Source: RUG13409 sp045546135 (GTDB taxonomy: Bacteria > Bacillota > Clostridia > Peptostreptococcales > Anaerovoracaceae). From it: a DNA stretch of 64,000 bases. The notes beneath the pieces were generated by a model. That model saw only the letters and a list, made by a program, of their open reading frames with translations, ran no database searches and had not been told where the DNA came from. Shown one piece after another: positions 42,998 to 49,749 of the stretch (the first letter of the stretch is position 1; each line of letters starts with the position of its first letter). The DNA is taken from contig JAZQCD010000023.1 in NCBI GenBank assembly GCA_045546135.1, positions 1 to 64,000 on the forward strand, in the 5' to 3' direction. A program made the translations under genes and the position numbers.

Positions 42998-43984
42998 ATG
43001 AAAACAATGAAAAAAGTACTTGTTGTCATGCTGGCATTATCAATGATCTTTTGCCTTGCAGCATGCGGCAAGAAAAATGAAGAACCTGAAAACACAGGTA
43101 TCAACCTTAAGATCCTTTATGAAGCCGACGACAGCATGATCAACACATACACGATCATGGCAGTCAACCCGAACTCCCCATGGGTCGATGCTGACGGAAA
43201 TGCAGTAGATGCAGCTACAGTCAAGATCAACACAGTGGGCGGAGAAGCTCTCATCAACTGGATGCTTTCTGAAGAAGGAAAGGCTCTTGCTAAGGATTAC
43301 GGATATGCCGATTACGGCGAATATCTTTTCTATCTGCTCGAAGACGGAGCTGCATCAACAGCTGAAGTCCCTGCAGCAACAGAAGAGACAAAGGTCATCC
43401 GCCTTTCAACGACCACATCCGTAAAGGACAGCGGACTTCTCGGATACATGCTTCCTAAGTTCGAAGAAAAGTATGGATATACAGTAGAAGTTGCTTCTGC
43501 AGGAACAGGCAAGGCTATTGCTGCTGCAAAAGCAGGAAATGCAGATGTCATACTCGTTCACTCAAAGAAGCAGGAAGAAGCTTTTGTCAAGGATGGATAT
43601 TCCTATGTAGTAGACGGACTCAAGTCTGAAAGAAACAGCTTCATGTACAACTATTTCGTTCTTTGCGGACCTGCTGAAGATCCTGCAAAGGCAAAGGATG
43701 CTGCTACTGTAAAGGATGCATTCAAGGCTATAGCTGACGGAAAATATCAGTTCGTATCAAGAGGAGACAACTCCGGTACACACACCAAAGAGATCTCACT
43801 CTGGCCTGAAGAACTGGGTATCACCACAGATTCCGCATCTGTAGAAAGCTATAAGGATTGGTATACCTATTCCAATGCAGGAATGGGCGCTTGCCTTAAG
43901 ATGGCTCTTGAAAAGGGTGCATATGTACTCTCCGACAAGGCTACATATCTGACATTCTACAAAAACGGCGGACTTACTCAGTAG
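42998..43984 (+). CDS. tupA: TupA-like tungstate-binding lipoprotein with permuted order
   Basis: 328 residues. The lipobox LAAC (C23) anchors it outside the membrane. Residues 133-328 match the start and body of TupA: RLSTTTSVKDSGLL, SAGTGKAIAAAKAGNADV, VSRGDNSGTHTKE, then KATYLTFYKNGGLTQ at the very end. In ordinary TupA this point is followed by a segment of the type LxILVEGDxxLxNxYxVIAVNP...INxxGAxxFxxWMxSxExQ...YGxxLF. Here that segment (LKILYEADDSMINTYTIMAVNP ... INTVGGEALINWMLSEEGK ... YGEYLF, residues 37-111) stands directly after the signal, joined by a linker near 115-131. This looks like a circular permutation. It should bind tungstate or molybdate for TupB and TupC. AAAAGGAG lies nine bases before the ATG. 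Confidence 0.82.
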   Translation: MKTMKKVLVVMLALSMIFCLAACGKKNEEPENTGINLKILYEADDSMINTYTIMAVNPNSPWVDADGNAVDAATVKINTVGGEALINWMLSEEGKALAKDYGYADYGEYLFYLLEDGAASTAEVPAATEETKVIRLSTTTSVKDSGLLGYMLPKFEEKYGYTVEVASAGTGKAIAAAKAGNADVILVHSKKQEEAFVKDGYSYVVDGLKSERNSFMYNYFVLCGPAEDPAKAKDAATVKDAFKAIADGKYQFVSRGDNSGTHTKEISLWPEELGITTDSASVESYKDWYTYSNAGMGACLKMALEKGAYVLSDKATYLTFYKNGGLTQ

Positions 43985-43987
43985 CAT

Positions 43988-44680
43988 ATGAAGACCGCCT
44001 TCAGAAAGGCAATTGAATTATTGCTCAGTAAAGATGCTGAGCTCCTCAACGTCCTCGGAACAACTGCGAGGATGAGTTTGTCAAGTTCATTGGTGGCACT
44101 CCTCATAGGAGTGCCGCTTGGCATTTTATTGGGATCTGTAAAGTTTAAGGGCAGATCCGTTTTTTCTGTCATAAACAGGACTTTGATGGCCATGCCGCCT
44201 GTCGTGTGTGGCCTCATATTCTATATACTCTTTTCCGGAGTGGGACCACTTAGGTCTTTTCATCTGATGTACAGTGTAAGACTGATGGTCCTTGCTCAGG
44301 TAGCCTTGATCACTCCCATAGTGGCAGGAAATATGGAAAGCTTTTCTGCTTCTGTTTCTGTGCCTGTCATTGAGACAGCTAAGGGACTTGGCCTTGGACG
44401 CTTTAAAACTTTTACTTTGCTTCTCGGCGAGTGCTCATACCAGATATTCTTTTCCTTCCTTTTGGCCTTTTCAAGAGCCATAGCAGAGGTGGGAGCAGTA
44501 TCCATGGTAGGGGGCGCCATAGCATGGAAGACCAATGTAATGACCACGTCCATCATGGAATATACGAACAAGGGAGATATGCCAAGAGCCATGGGCCTTG
44601 GTCTCATCCTTATGTTCATCGCCCTTGTCGTCAATATATTGACAAGGTTGGTGGAAAGGAAGGTGGCCTGTGAAAAGTAA
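43988..44680 (+). CDS. tupB: Tungstate ABC transporter permease TupB
   Basis: A 230-residue inner-membrane permease with five or six hydrophobic helices. TTARMSLSSSLVALLIGVPLGILLG opens the transmembrane domain, LMAMPPVVCGLIFY follows, and IETAKGLGLGRFKTFTLLLGE is the cytoplasmic coupling (EAA-type) loop. It ends with a helix and LTRLVERKVACEK. This resembles TupB/WtpB-type oxyanion permeases. The ATG is three bases after the tupA stop and the end overlaps tupC by 11 bases. Confidence 0.88.
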   Translation: MKTAFRKAIELLLSKDAELLNVLGTTARMSLSSSLVALLIGVPLGILLGSVKFKGRSVFSVINRTLMAMPPVVCGLIFYILFSGVGPLRSFHLMYSVRLMVLAQVALITPIVAGNMESFSASVSVPVIETAKGLGLGRFKTFTLLLGECSYQIFFSFLLAFSRAIAEVGAVSMVGGAIAWKTNVMTTSIMEYTNKGDMPRAMGLGLILMFIALVVNILTRLVERKVACEK

Positions 44681-45296
44681 AGAGATCACAAAGAGTTTTG
44701 GAGAGCGTTTCTCTTTATATGTCCCGCAGCTTGAGTTTGAAGCAGGAAAGATATATGCGGTCATGGGCGCTAACGGAAGCGGCAAGAGCACCTTTGCAAG
44801 AGCCCTTGCTGAAGAGGGGATGGCCGAAAGCGATATCTCTGTAGGATACATGCCGCAAAAGAATTACGCTTTCAGGATGACCGTACTGAAAAACGTGCTC
44901 CTTTGTGCTTCATCGGAAGAAAAAGCCGAAGGACTTTTAAGAGACCTTGGAATGGAAAGTCTCAAAAATGAGAATGCAAAGAAACTGTCAGGCGGAGAAA
45001 CTGCAAAGATGGCCCTTGCAAGGACTTTGGGTAAGCATTTCGATCTTCTGATCTTAGATGAACCTACGGCTCCCATGGATGTAGAGAGCACCTATGTTTC
45101 AGAAAAAATGATAAAAGACTATTGCAGGGATGAGAACGCAGCGATGATCCTCATAACCCACTCAAAAGGTCAGGCAGAAAGAATGTCCGACGAACTGCTC
45201 TTTTTCCATAAGGGCAGACTTTTTGAAAAGGGACGCGCCAAAGAGATCCTAAAAGATCCAAAGACAAAAGAAGCTGCTTCCTTTTTCTCAATGTGA
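44670..45296 (+). CDS. tupC: Tungstate ABC transporter ATP-binding protein TupC
   Basis: 208 residues with GTG as the likely start, chosen because its frame begins with KSKEITKSFG after a GGAAGGTGG site, inside the end of tupB. Walker A MGANGSGKST, Q-loop YMPQKN, the ABC signature LSGGE (KKLSGGETAK), Walker B LLILDEPTAPMD and the H-loop ITHS are all present. At 208 residues it is short for an ABC ATPase and lacks a regulatory tail. It powers uptake with TupA and TupB. Confidence 0.9.
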   Translation: MKSKEITKSFGERFSLYVPQLEFEAGKIYAVMGANGSGKSTFARALAEEGMAESDISVGYMPQKNYAFRMTVLKNVLLCASSEEKAEGLLRDLGMESLKNENAKKLSGGETAKMALARTLGKHFDLLILDEPTAPMDVESTYVSEKMIKDYCRDENAAMILITHSKGQAERMSDELLFFHKGRLFEKGRAKEILKDPKTKEAASFFSM

Positions 45297-45312
45297 TTAA
45301 AAAAACGTATCG

Positions 45313-45360
45313 AAAAAGACCTTCATGCTGCAATTGCTGCAAAAAGGTCTTTTTTCTTTT
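45313..45360. terminator. Terminator between tupC and the padR gene
   Basis: AAAAAGACCTT and AAGGTCTTTTT pair over 11 bases, with a long T-rich tail rightward. A T run is also present leftward, so it may serve the convergent padR gene. Confidence 0.85.
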
Positions 45361-45387
45361 TGGTATATAAAACCTCTGGTTTATCAG

Positions 45388-45891
45388 CTAAACTTCGTAT
45401 TTTTCTCTCATCGTTGATACGAACTGCTTTTCGTTGAAGATCTTTGAAGTGAAGAACTTTTTCATATACAGAAGGTCATAGGAATTGTCGGGGAATTTGT
45501 CGAGCAGTTTCATAAGACTTTCCTGGTGCATGAATCTGTCGAGATAAGCTTCTCTGCAGTCGAGTATCTTCTTTACAGTATCTTTGGACAGGAACTGAAA
45601 ATATGCGACTCTGAGATAAAAAGCGTCGTCGGAAGAAGCGCTGTCTTCATTAAAATCGCTTATCAATTCAAAGAGCTTTTCTTTTCCGTTTTCAGTGAGT
45701 TCATATATCTTTTTTGACGGTTTGTTCTCCTGTTCCTGAATGGTCATTGTGATATATCCTTCTTGACACATCTTTTTAAGGAGCGGGTAAAGTGTATTGT
45801 TGTTTATCTTGAGTCCCGGATGCATCTTTTTGATCTCATAACCGTGACAGGGACCAAAAAACAATGTGGTCAAAACTATAAAATCTAACAT
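45388..45891 (-). CDS. PadR-family transcriptional regulator
   Basis: A 167-residue protein. The N-terminal winged helix is typical of PadR proteins (LDFIVLTTLFFGPCHGYEI, NTLYPLLKKMCQEGYI, KKIYELTENGKEKL), with a C-terminal helical dimerisation domain (residues 95-167). ATG 45891 follows AAAGGAGGG by six bases and gives the usual family start; the frame extends a few codons further upstream. The target is unknown. The nearest candidates are itself, tupABC (convergent) or the rightward ribosomal operon. Confidence 0.85.
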   Translation of the reverse strand: MLDFIVLTTLFFGPCHGYEIKKMHPGLKINNNTLYPLLKKMCQEGYITMTIQEQENKPSKKIYELTENGKEKLFELISDFNEDSASSDDAFYLRVAYFQFLSKDTVKKILDCREAYLDRFMHQESLMKLLDKFPDNSYDLLYMKKFFTSKIFNEKQFVSTMREKYEV

Positions 45892-45941
45892 GGGTACCCT
45901 CCTTTTTTTCTGCATTATTATATTCCAATTTGAACAAAAAT

Positions 45942-45969
45942 ACTATATTTATGCATAATAAAATGTCAA
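45942..45969 (-). promoter_or_regulatory. Promoter of the padR gene
   Basis: On the minus strand, TTGACA (45964-45969) and TATAGT (45942-45947) are spaced by 16 bases. Confidence 0.6.
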
Positions 45970-46076
45970 ATATTATTAAAAATCAATTACAGGCCTCGCA
46001 GCGATCTCTGGCTTCCTTGTATCATCAAATAAGGTGAGCGCTAAGATCTATTTAAAAAAAACTGTTCCCACATATC

Positions 46077-46104
46077 TTTACTTTTTTTACGTATGGGATA
46101 TAAT
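46077..46104 (+). promoter_or_regulatory. Upstream promoter of the rpmG-secE-nusG transcript
   Basis: TTTACT (46077-46082) and TATAAT (46099-46104) are spaced by 16 bases. This and the next promoter fill the middle of the 400-base gap after the padR gene; nothing else with clear meaning was seen in the gap. Confidence 0.45.
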
Positions 46105-46157
46105 AAACAGACTGCCTTGGAGCAAGAAAAAATAAGAAAAAAATCATAAAAAATCGT

Positions 46158-46186
46158 TTGACTTGCGCACACCCTTGGAGTATCAT
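46158..46186 (+). promoter_or_regulatory. Main promoter of the rpmG-secE-nusG transcript
   Basis: TTGACT (46158-46163) and TATCAT (46181-46186) are exactly 17 bases apart, about 105 bases before rpmG. Confidence 0.7.
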
Positions 46187-46290
46187 ATTTGAGTATCACT
46201 ATGTCAATATGGGGCATTGTGTATTTTGCTTGTGCGTAACACACGCATAAAATCAGTTATTAAACGTATCGAAAACGGAGGAATATAACA

Positions 46291-46452
46291 ATGGCAGCAG
46301 AAGCAAGAGTAAAAGTCGTACTCGCATGCACAGAGTGCAAGCAGAGAAACTACAATACTACTAAGAACAAGAAGAACGACCCGGATCGTATCGAACTCAA
46401 TAAGTATTGCAGATTCTGCAAGAAGAACACACTTCACAGAGAAACAAAGTAA
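46291..46452 (+). CDS. rpmG: 50S ribosomal protein L33
   Basis: 53 residues. It has four cysteines in two pairs (ACTEC at 12-16 and YCRFC at 39-43) that bind zinc, so this is the zinc form of L33. RNYNTTKNKKNDPDRIELNKY is typical. It is part of the large ribosomal subunit. GGAGG precedes the ATG. The rpmG-secE-nusG order is the standard one in Bacillota. Confidence 0.96.
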   Translation: MAAEARVKVVLACTECKQRNYNTTKNKKNDPDRIELNKYCRFCKKNTLHRETK

Positions 46453-46468
46453 CTTGAAAGGATAAGTC

Positions 46469-46690
46469 ATGGCAACCAATCAGACAGCCGTTAAGAAGAA
46501 GAATATCTTCGCTCGTATCAGAGATTATTTCAAGGGCGTCAATTCCGAGCTCAAGAAAGTATCCTGGCCGACAAAGAAGGAGACCTATCGCTACACACTC
46601 GTAGTCATAGCAGTCTGCGCAGCATTCGCGCTCCTTTTCTGGCTCATCGATACAGGCATACTCGGACTTTTGGAACTCATCATCGCTTAA
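46469..46690 (+). CDS. secE: Preprotein translocase subunit SecE
   Basis: 73 residues with a single transmembrane helix near residues 43-70. ELKKVSWPTKKET is the hallmark amphipathic segment. SecE clamps SecY in the Sec translocon. It lies 16 bases after rpmG and nine bases before nusG. Confidence 0.95.
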   Translation: MATNQTAVKKKNIFARIRDYFKGVNSELKKVSWPTKKETYRYTLVVIAVCAAFALLFWLIDTGILGLLELIIA

Positions 46691-46699
46691 GGAGCAATT

Positions 46700-47326
46700 A
46701 TGTCCGAAGATAAGAACATAGAATTGGAAGAACAGCTTAACGAGAACGAGATCGCACCGTCCGTCGCAGGCGAAAAGGACGAGACCCCCGCAGGTTTCTG
46801 GCGCAGATATAAAGAGCCCAAGTGGTATGTCGTTCATACCTATTCAGGTTATGAGAACAAAGTAAAGACAAACCTTGAAAAGCTCGTAGAAAACAGAAAC
46901 ATGCAGGATCTTGTGCTTCAGATCATCGTGCCTACAGAAACAGTAGTTGAGCACAAGGAGACAGGAAACAGGACCAGGGAGAAAAAGATCTTCCCGGGAT
47001 ATGTCCTTGTCAAGATGATCGTCACCAACGAATCCTGGTACCTGGTCAGAAATGCTCAGGGCGTTACAGGCTTCGTAGGGCAGGGTTCTGAACCTATCCC
47101 TCTCACAGACGAGGAGATCAGAAGACTCGGAATAGAAAAGATCGAGATCGAACTCAATATAGCTGCAGGAGATATCGTAAAGATCATCGCAGGACCTTTC
47201 AAAGGATTCTCCGGAGTCGTCGAGGAAGTCAATGCAGACAAGCAGACCCTCAAGACAAAGGTGGATATGTTCGGAAGGGCCACTCCTGTTGAACTCGAAT
47301 TCAATCAGGTCGATAAGCTCAACTAG
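46700..47326 (+). CDS. nusG: Transcription termination/antitermination protein NusG
   Basis: 208 residues, slightly long because of a 35-residue acidic N-terminal extension. The NGN domain starts at KWYVVHTYSGYENKVK, FPGYVLVKM follows, and the C-terminal KOW domain has GDIVKIIAGPFKGFSG. NusG binds RNA polymerase and modulates pausing and termination. Confidence 0.96.
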   Translation: MSEDKNIELEEQLNENEIAPSVAGEKDETPAGFWRRYKEPKWYVVHTYSGYENKVKTNLEKLVENRNMQDLVLQIIVPTETVVEHKETGNRTREKKIFPGYVLVKMIVTNESWYLVRNAQGVTGFVGQGSEPIPLTDEEIRRLGIEKIEIELNIAAGDIVKIIAGPFKGFSGVVEEVNADKQTLKTKVDMFGRATPVELEFNQVDKLN

Positions 47327-47362
47327 AGCATTATCATAAAATATAGAAGAAAGGAGAATAAA

Positions 47363-47788
47363 ATGGCAAAAAAGATCGAAGGCTATGTTAAACTTCAGAT
47401 CCCAGCAGGTGCTGCAAATCCGGCTCCTCCGGTCGGTCCGGCACTGGGTCAGAAGCAGGTCAACATTATGGACTTCTGCAAACAGTTTAACGCCAGAACC
47501 GCCGATCAGGCCGGAATGATCATACCTGTAGTTATTACGGTATATGCTGACAGATCATTCGATTTCGTCTGCAAGACACCACCGGCACCTGTCCTCATCA
47601 AAAAGGCAGCAGGAATAGAGAAGGCATCAGGCGAGCCTAACAAGAAGAAGGTCGCTACGATCACAACAGCTCAGGCAAGAGAGATCGCCGAGAAGAAGAT
47701 GCCAGACCTCAATGCAGCAAACATTGAGACAGCAACTTCAATGATCAAGGGCACCGCAAGAAGCATGGGCGTACTCGTCCAGGACTAG
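47363..47788 (+). CDS. rplK: 50S ribosomal protein L11
   Basis: 141 residues. LQIPAGAANPAPPVGPALGQ and IMDFCKQFNART are the conserved N-terminal parts, and SMGVLVQD ends the RNA-binding domain. It forms the GTPase-associated centre with 23S rRNA. AAAGGAG precedes the ATG. Confidence 0.98.
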   Translation: MAKKIEGYVKLQIPAGAANPAPPVGPALGQKQVNIMDFCKQFNARTADQAGMIIPVVITVYADRSFDFVCKTPPAPVLIKKAAGIEKASGEPNKKKVATITTAQAREIAEKKMPDLNAANIETATSMIKGTARSMGVLVQD

Positions 47789-47837
47789 TAGATGGGAGAT
47801 CTTAATAAGATCGTTTGTACCACAAGGAGGTAAAATC

Positions 47838-48536
47838 ATGGCCAAACATGGCAAAAAGTATCAAGAGGCTGCCAAACTCATCAACAGGGCAGAACTCTAT
47901 GATGTCGACGAAGCATTCGCAACAGTCGTAAAGACAGGAACAGCTAAGTTCGACGAAACAGTTGAGGCTCACTTCAGAATGGGTCTTGACGGAAGACACG
48001 CAGATCAGCAGATCAGAGGCGCTATCGTACTCCCTCACGGAACAGGAAAGTCCGTTAAGGTCCTCGTTTTCGCAAAGGGCGAGAAAGTACACGAAGCAGA
48101 GGCTGCAGGTGCAGATTATGTAGGCGCTGAAGAAATGGCTGAAAAGATCCAGAAAGAGAACTGGTTTGACTTTGACGTCGTAGTTGCGACACCTGACATG
48201 ATGGGCGTCGTAGGAAGACTCGGTAAGGTCCTCGGTCCTAAGGGACTCATGCCTAACCCCAAGTCCGGAACTGTAACTATGGACCTGACAAAGGCTCTCG
48301 CAGAGATCAAAGCAGGTAAAGTAGAGTACAGACTCGACAAGACAAACATCGTTCACACACCGATCGGCAAAGTATCCTTCGGACCTGAAAAGCTTGCAGA
48401 AAACTACAAGGCCCTGGTGGATGCAATCGTAAAAGCTAAGCCGGCAGCAGCAAAGGGACAGTATATCAGATCCGCTTCCATCGCTTGCACGATGGGCCCC
48501 GGAATCAAGATCAACCCACAGAAGCTCCTCGGCTAA
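47838..48536 (+). CDS. rplA: 50S ribosomal protein L1
   Basis: 232 residues. DETVEAHFRMGLDGRHADQQ, RGAIVLPHGTGK, GRLGKVLGPKGLMPNPKSGTV and the late SIACTMGPGIKI are standard. L1 builds the L1 stalk and often represses its own operon by binding mRNA. It follows rplK by 49 bases with AAGGAGG. Confidence 0.98.
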   Translation: MAKHGKKYQEAAKLINRAELYDVDEAFATVVKTGTAKFDETVEAHFRMGLDGRHADQQIRGAIVLPHGTGKSVKVLVFAKGEKVHEAEAAGADYVGAEEMAEKIQKENWFDFDVVVATPDMMGVVGRLGKVLGPKGLMPNPKSGTVTMDLTKALAEIKAGKVEYRLDKTNIVHTPIGKVSFGPEKLAENYKALVDAIVKAKPAAAKGQYIRSASIACTMGPGIKINPQKLLG

Positions 48537-48548
48537 GACAAAAATGGC

Positions 48549-48694
48549 CGAATCGTAACTTAAGATAGAAAACACTGCTTAAGACAGCGGGCGGAGAGAT
48601 CCTTAATGAAAGCCCGCCGAGGTACGATTCATAAAAAAGCCTTTTAGTCTATCGACATTCAAAAATAGGCCGGATCTTGATAAAGATGTGGCCG
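48549..48694 (+). promoter_or_regulatory. L10 leader: autoregulatory mRNA structure upstream of rplJ
   Basis: GAATCGTA (48550-48557) pairs with TACGATTC (48623-48630), enclosing GCGGGC/GCCCGC (48587-48592, 48612-48617) and internal loops, as in the ribosomal protein L10 leader bound by the L10-L12 complex. A second hairpin (GGCC...GGCC, 48668-48693) lies directly before the rplJ ribosome binding site and could mediate control. Confidence 0.8.
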
Positions 48695-48706
48695 GAAAGG
48701 AGAGAA

Positions 48707-49201
48707 ATGTCAGTAGAAAGCATTAAAGCAAGGTCAGCAGTAGTTGACGAGATCAAAGCAAAGCTTGAAGGCGCAGAGTCTGTCGTAGTCATCGACTATA
48801 TCGGAACTACAGTAGAGCAGGCAACAGCCATGAGAAAGAAGCTTCGCGAAGCTGATGTAGATTTCACAGTCTACAAGAACACAATGATCGCAAGAGCAGT
48901 TGAGGGCACAGCATTCGAGGGTCTTAAGGATTCCCTTGAAGGACCCAGCGCTCTGGCAATATCCAAGTCCGATGCAGTTGCACCGGCAAGGGTAATAAAC
49001 GGCGCCATCAAAGAGTATCAGAAGATGGCATTCAAGGCCGGTTATGTAGAGGGTATCCTCTATGACGCAGAAGGCCTTACACAGATCGCTAACATCCCGA
49101 GCAGAGATGAACTCATCGCTAAGTTCATGGGAAGCATCCAGAGCCCGGTAGGCAAGTTCGTAAGAACACTTGCTGCGATCGCAGAAGCAAAAGCAGAGTA
49201 A
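48707..49201 (+). CDS. rplJ: 50S ribosomal protein L10
   Basis: 164 residues. VVIDYIGTTVEQATAMRKKLR and YKNTMIARAVEG are conserved. L10 carries L7/L12 dimers on its C-terminal helix. ATG 48707 with AAAGGAG five bases upstream is chosen over an in-frame TTG 30 bases earlier, which lies inside the leader hairpin. Confidence 0.97.
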   Translation: MSVESIKARSAVVDEIKAKLEGAESVVVIDYIGTTVEQATAMRKKLREADVDFTVYKNTMIARAVEGTAFEGLKDSLEGPSALAISKSDAVAPARVINGAIKEYQKMAFKAGYVEGILYDAEGLTQIANIPSRDELIAKFMGSIQSPVGKFVRTLAAIAEAKAE

Positions 49202-49237
49202 TCCAAACAGTTTTGTAATCAACAGGAGAAATTAAAA

Positions 49238-49600
49238 ATGACTAAAGAAGAAATTATAGAAGCCATAAAAGGAATGACAGTTCTCGAGCTCAACGAGCTC
49301 GTAAAGGCTTGCGAAGAGGAATTCGGAGTATCCGCAGCAGCACCTGTAGCAGTTGCAGCAGCAGGAGCAGAAGCAGCAGCAGAAACAAAGGATAGCTGGG
49401 ATGTTATCCTTCAGGAAGTTGGCGCAGAGAAGATCAAGGTCATCAAGGTCGTTCGTGAACTCACAGGACTTGGTCTTAAGGAAGCTAAGGATCTCGTAGA
49501 TGCAGCTCCAAAGGCAGTCAAGGAAGGCTGCGGACAGGAAGAAGCAAACCAGATCAAGGCTGCTCTCGAAGAAGTCGGCGCAAAGGTAGAACTCAAGTAG
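49238..49600 (+). CDS. rplL: 50S ribosomal protein L7/L12
   Basis: 120 residues. The N-terminal dimerisation region is followed by an alanine-rich hinge (near residues 36-52) and the C-terminal domain EKIKVIKVVRELTGLGLKEAKDLVD, which recruits translation factors. Follows rplJ by 36 bases with an AGGAG site. Confidence 0.98.
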   Translation: MTKEEIIEAIKGMTVLELNELVKACEEEFGVSAAAPVAVAAAGAEAAAETKDSWDVILQEVGAEKIKVIKVVRELTGLGLKEAKDLVDAAPKAVKEGCGQEEANQIKAALEEVGAKVELK

Positions 49601-49619
49601 TTTTTACTCAAAATTATAT

Positions 49620-49662
49620 ACTAAAAGGGTTGCCCAAACGGGGTAGCCCTTTTAGTGCTTTT
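49620..49662 (+). terminator. Terminator/attenuator between rplL and rpoB
   Basis: ACTAAAAGGG pairs with CCCTTTTAGT, and the stem extends by about six more pairs (with G-U) around an AAAC loop. The tail GCTTTTC is only moderately T-rich, which suits partial termination that sets the ratio of ribosomal protein to polymerase mRNA. Confidence 0.75.
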
Positions 49663-49749
49663 CTTAAAACAGGATTTTCGGCACCTGCTAAAAAACGCCG
49701 AGAATCGTTAGTTTTCAATATATTCAGAGATTTTTAAGGAGGGAATTTA

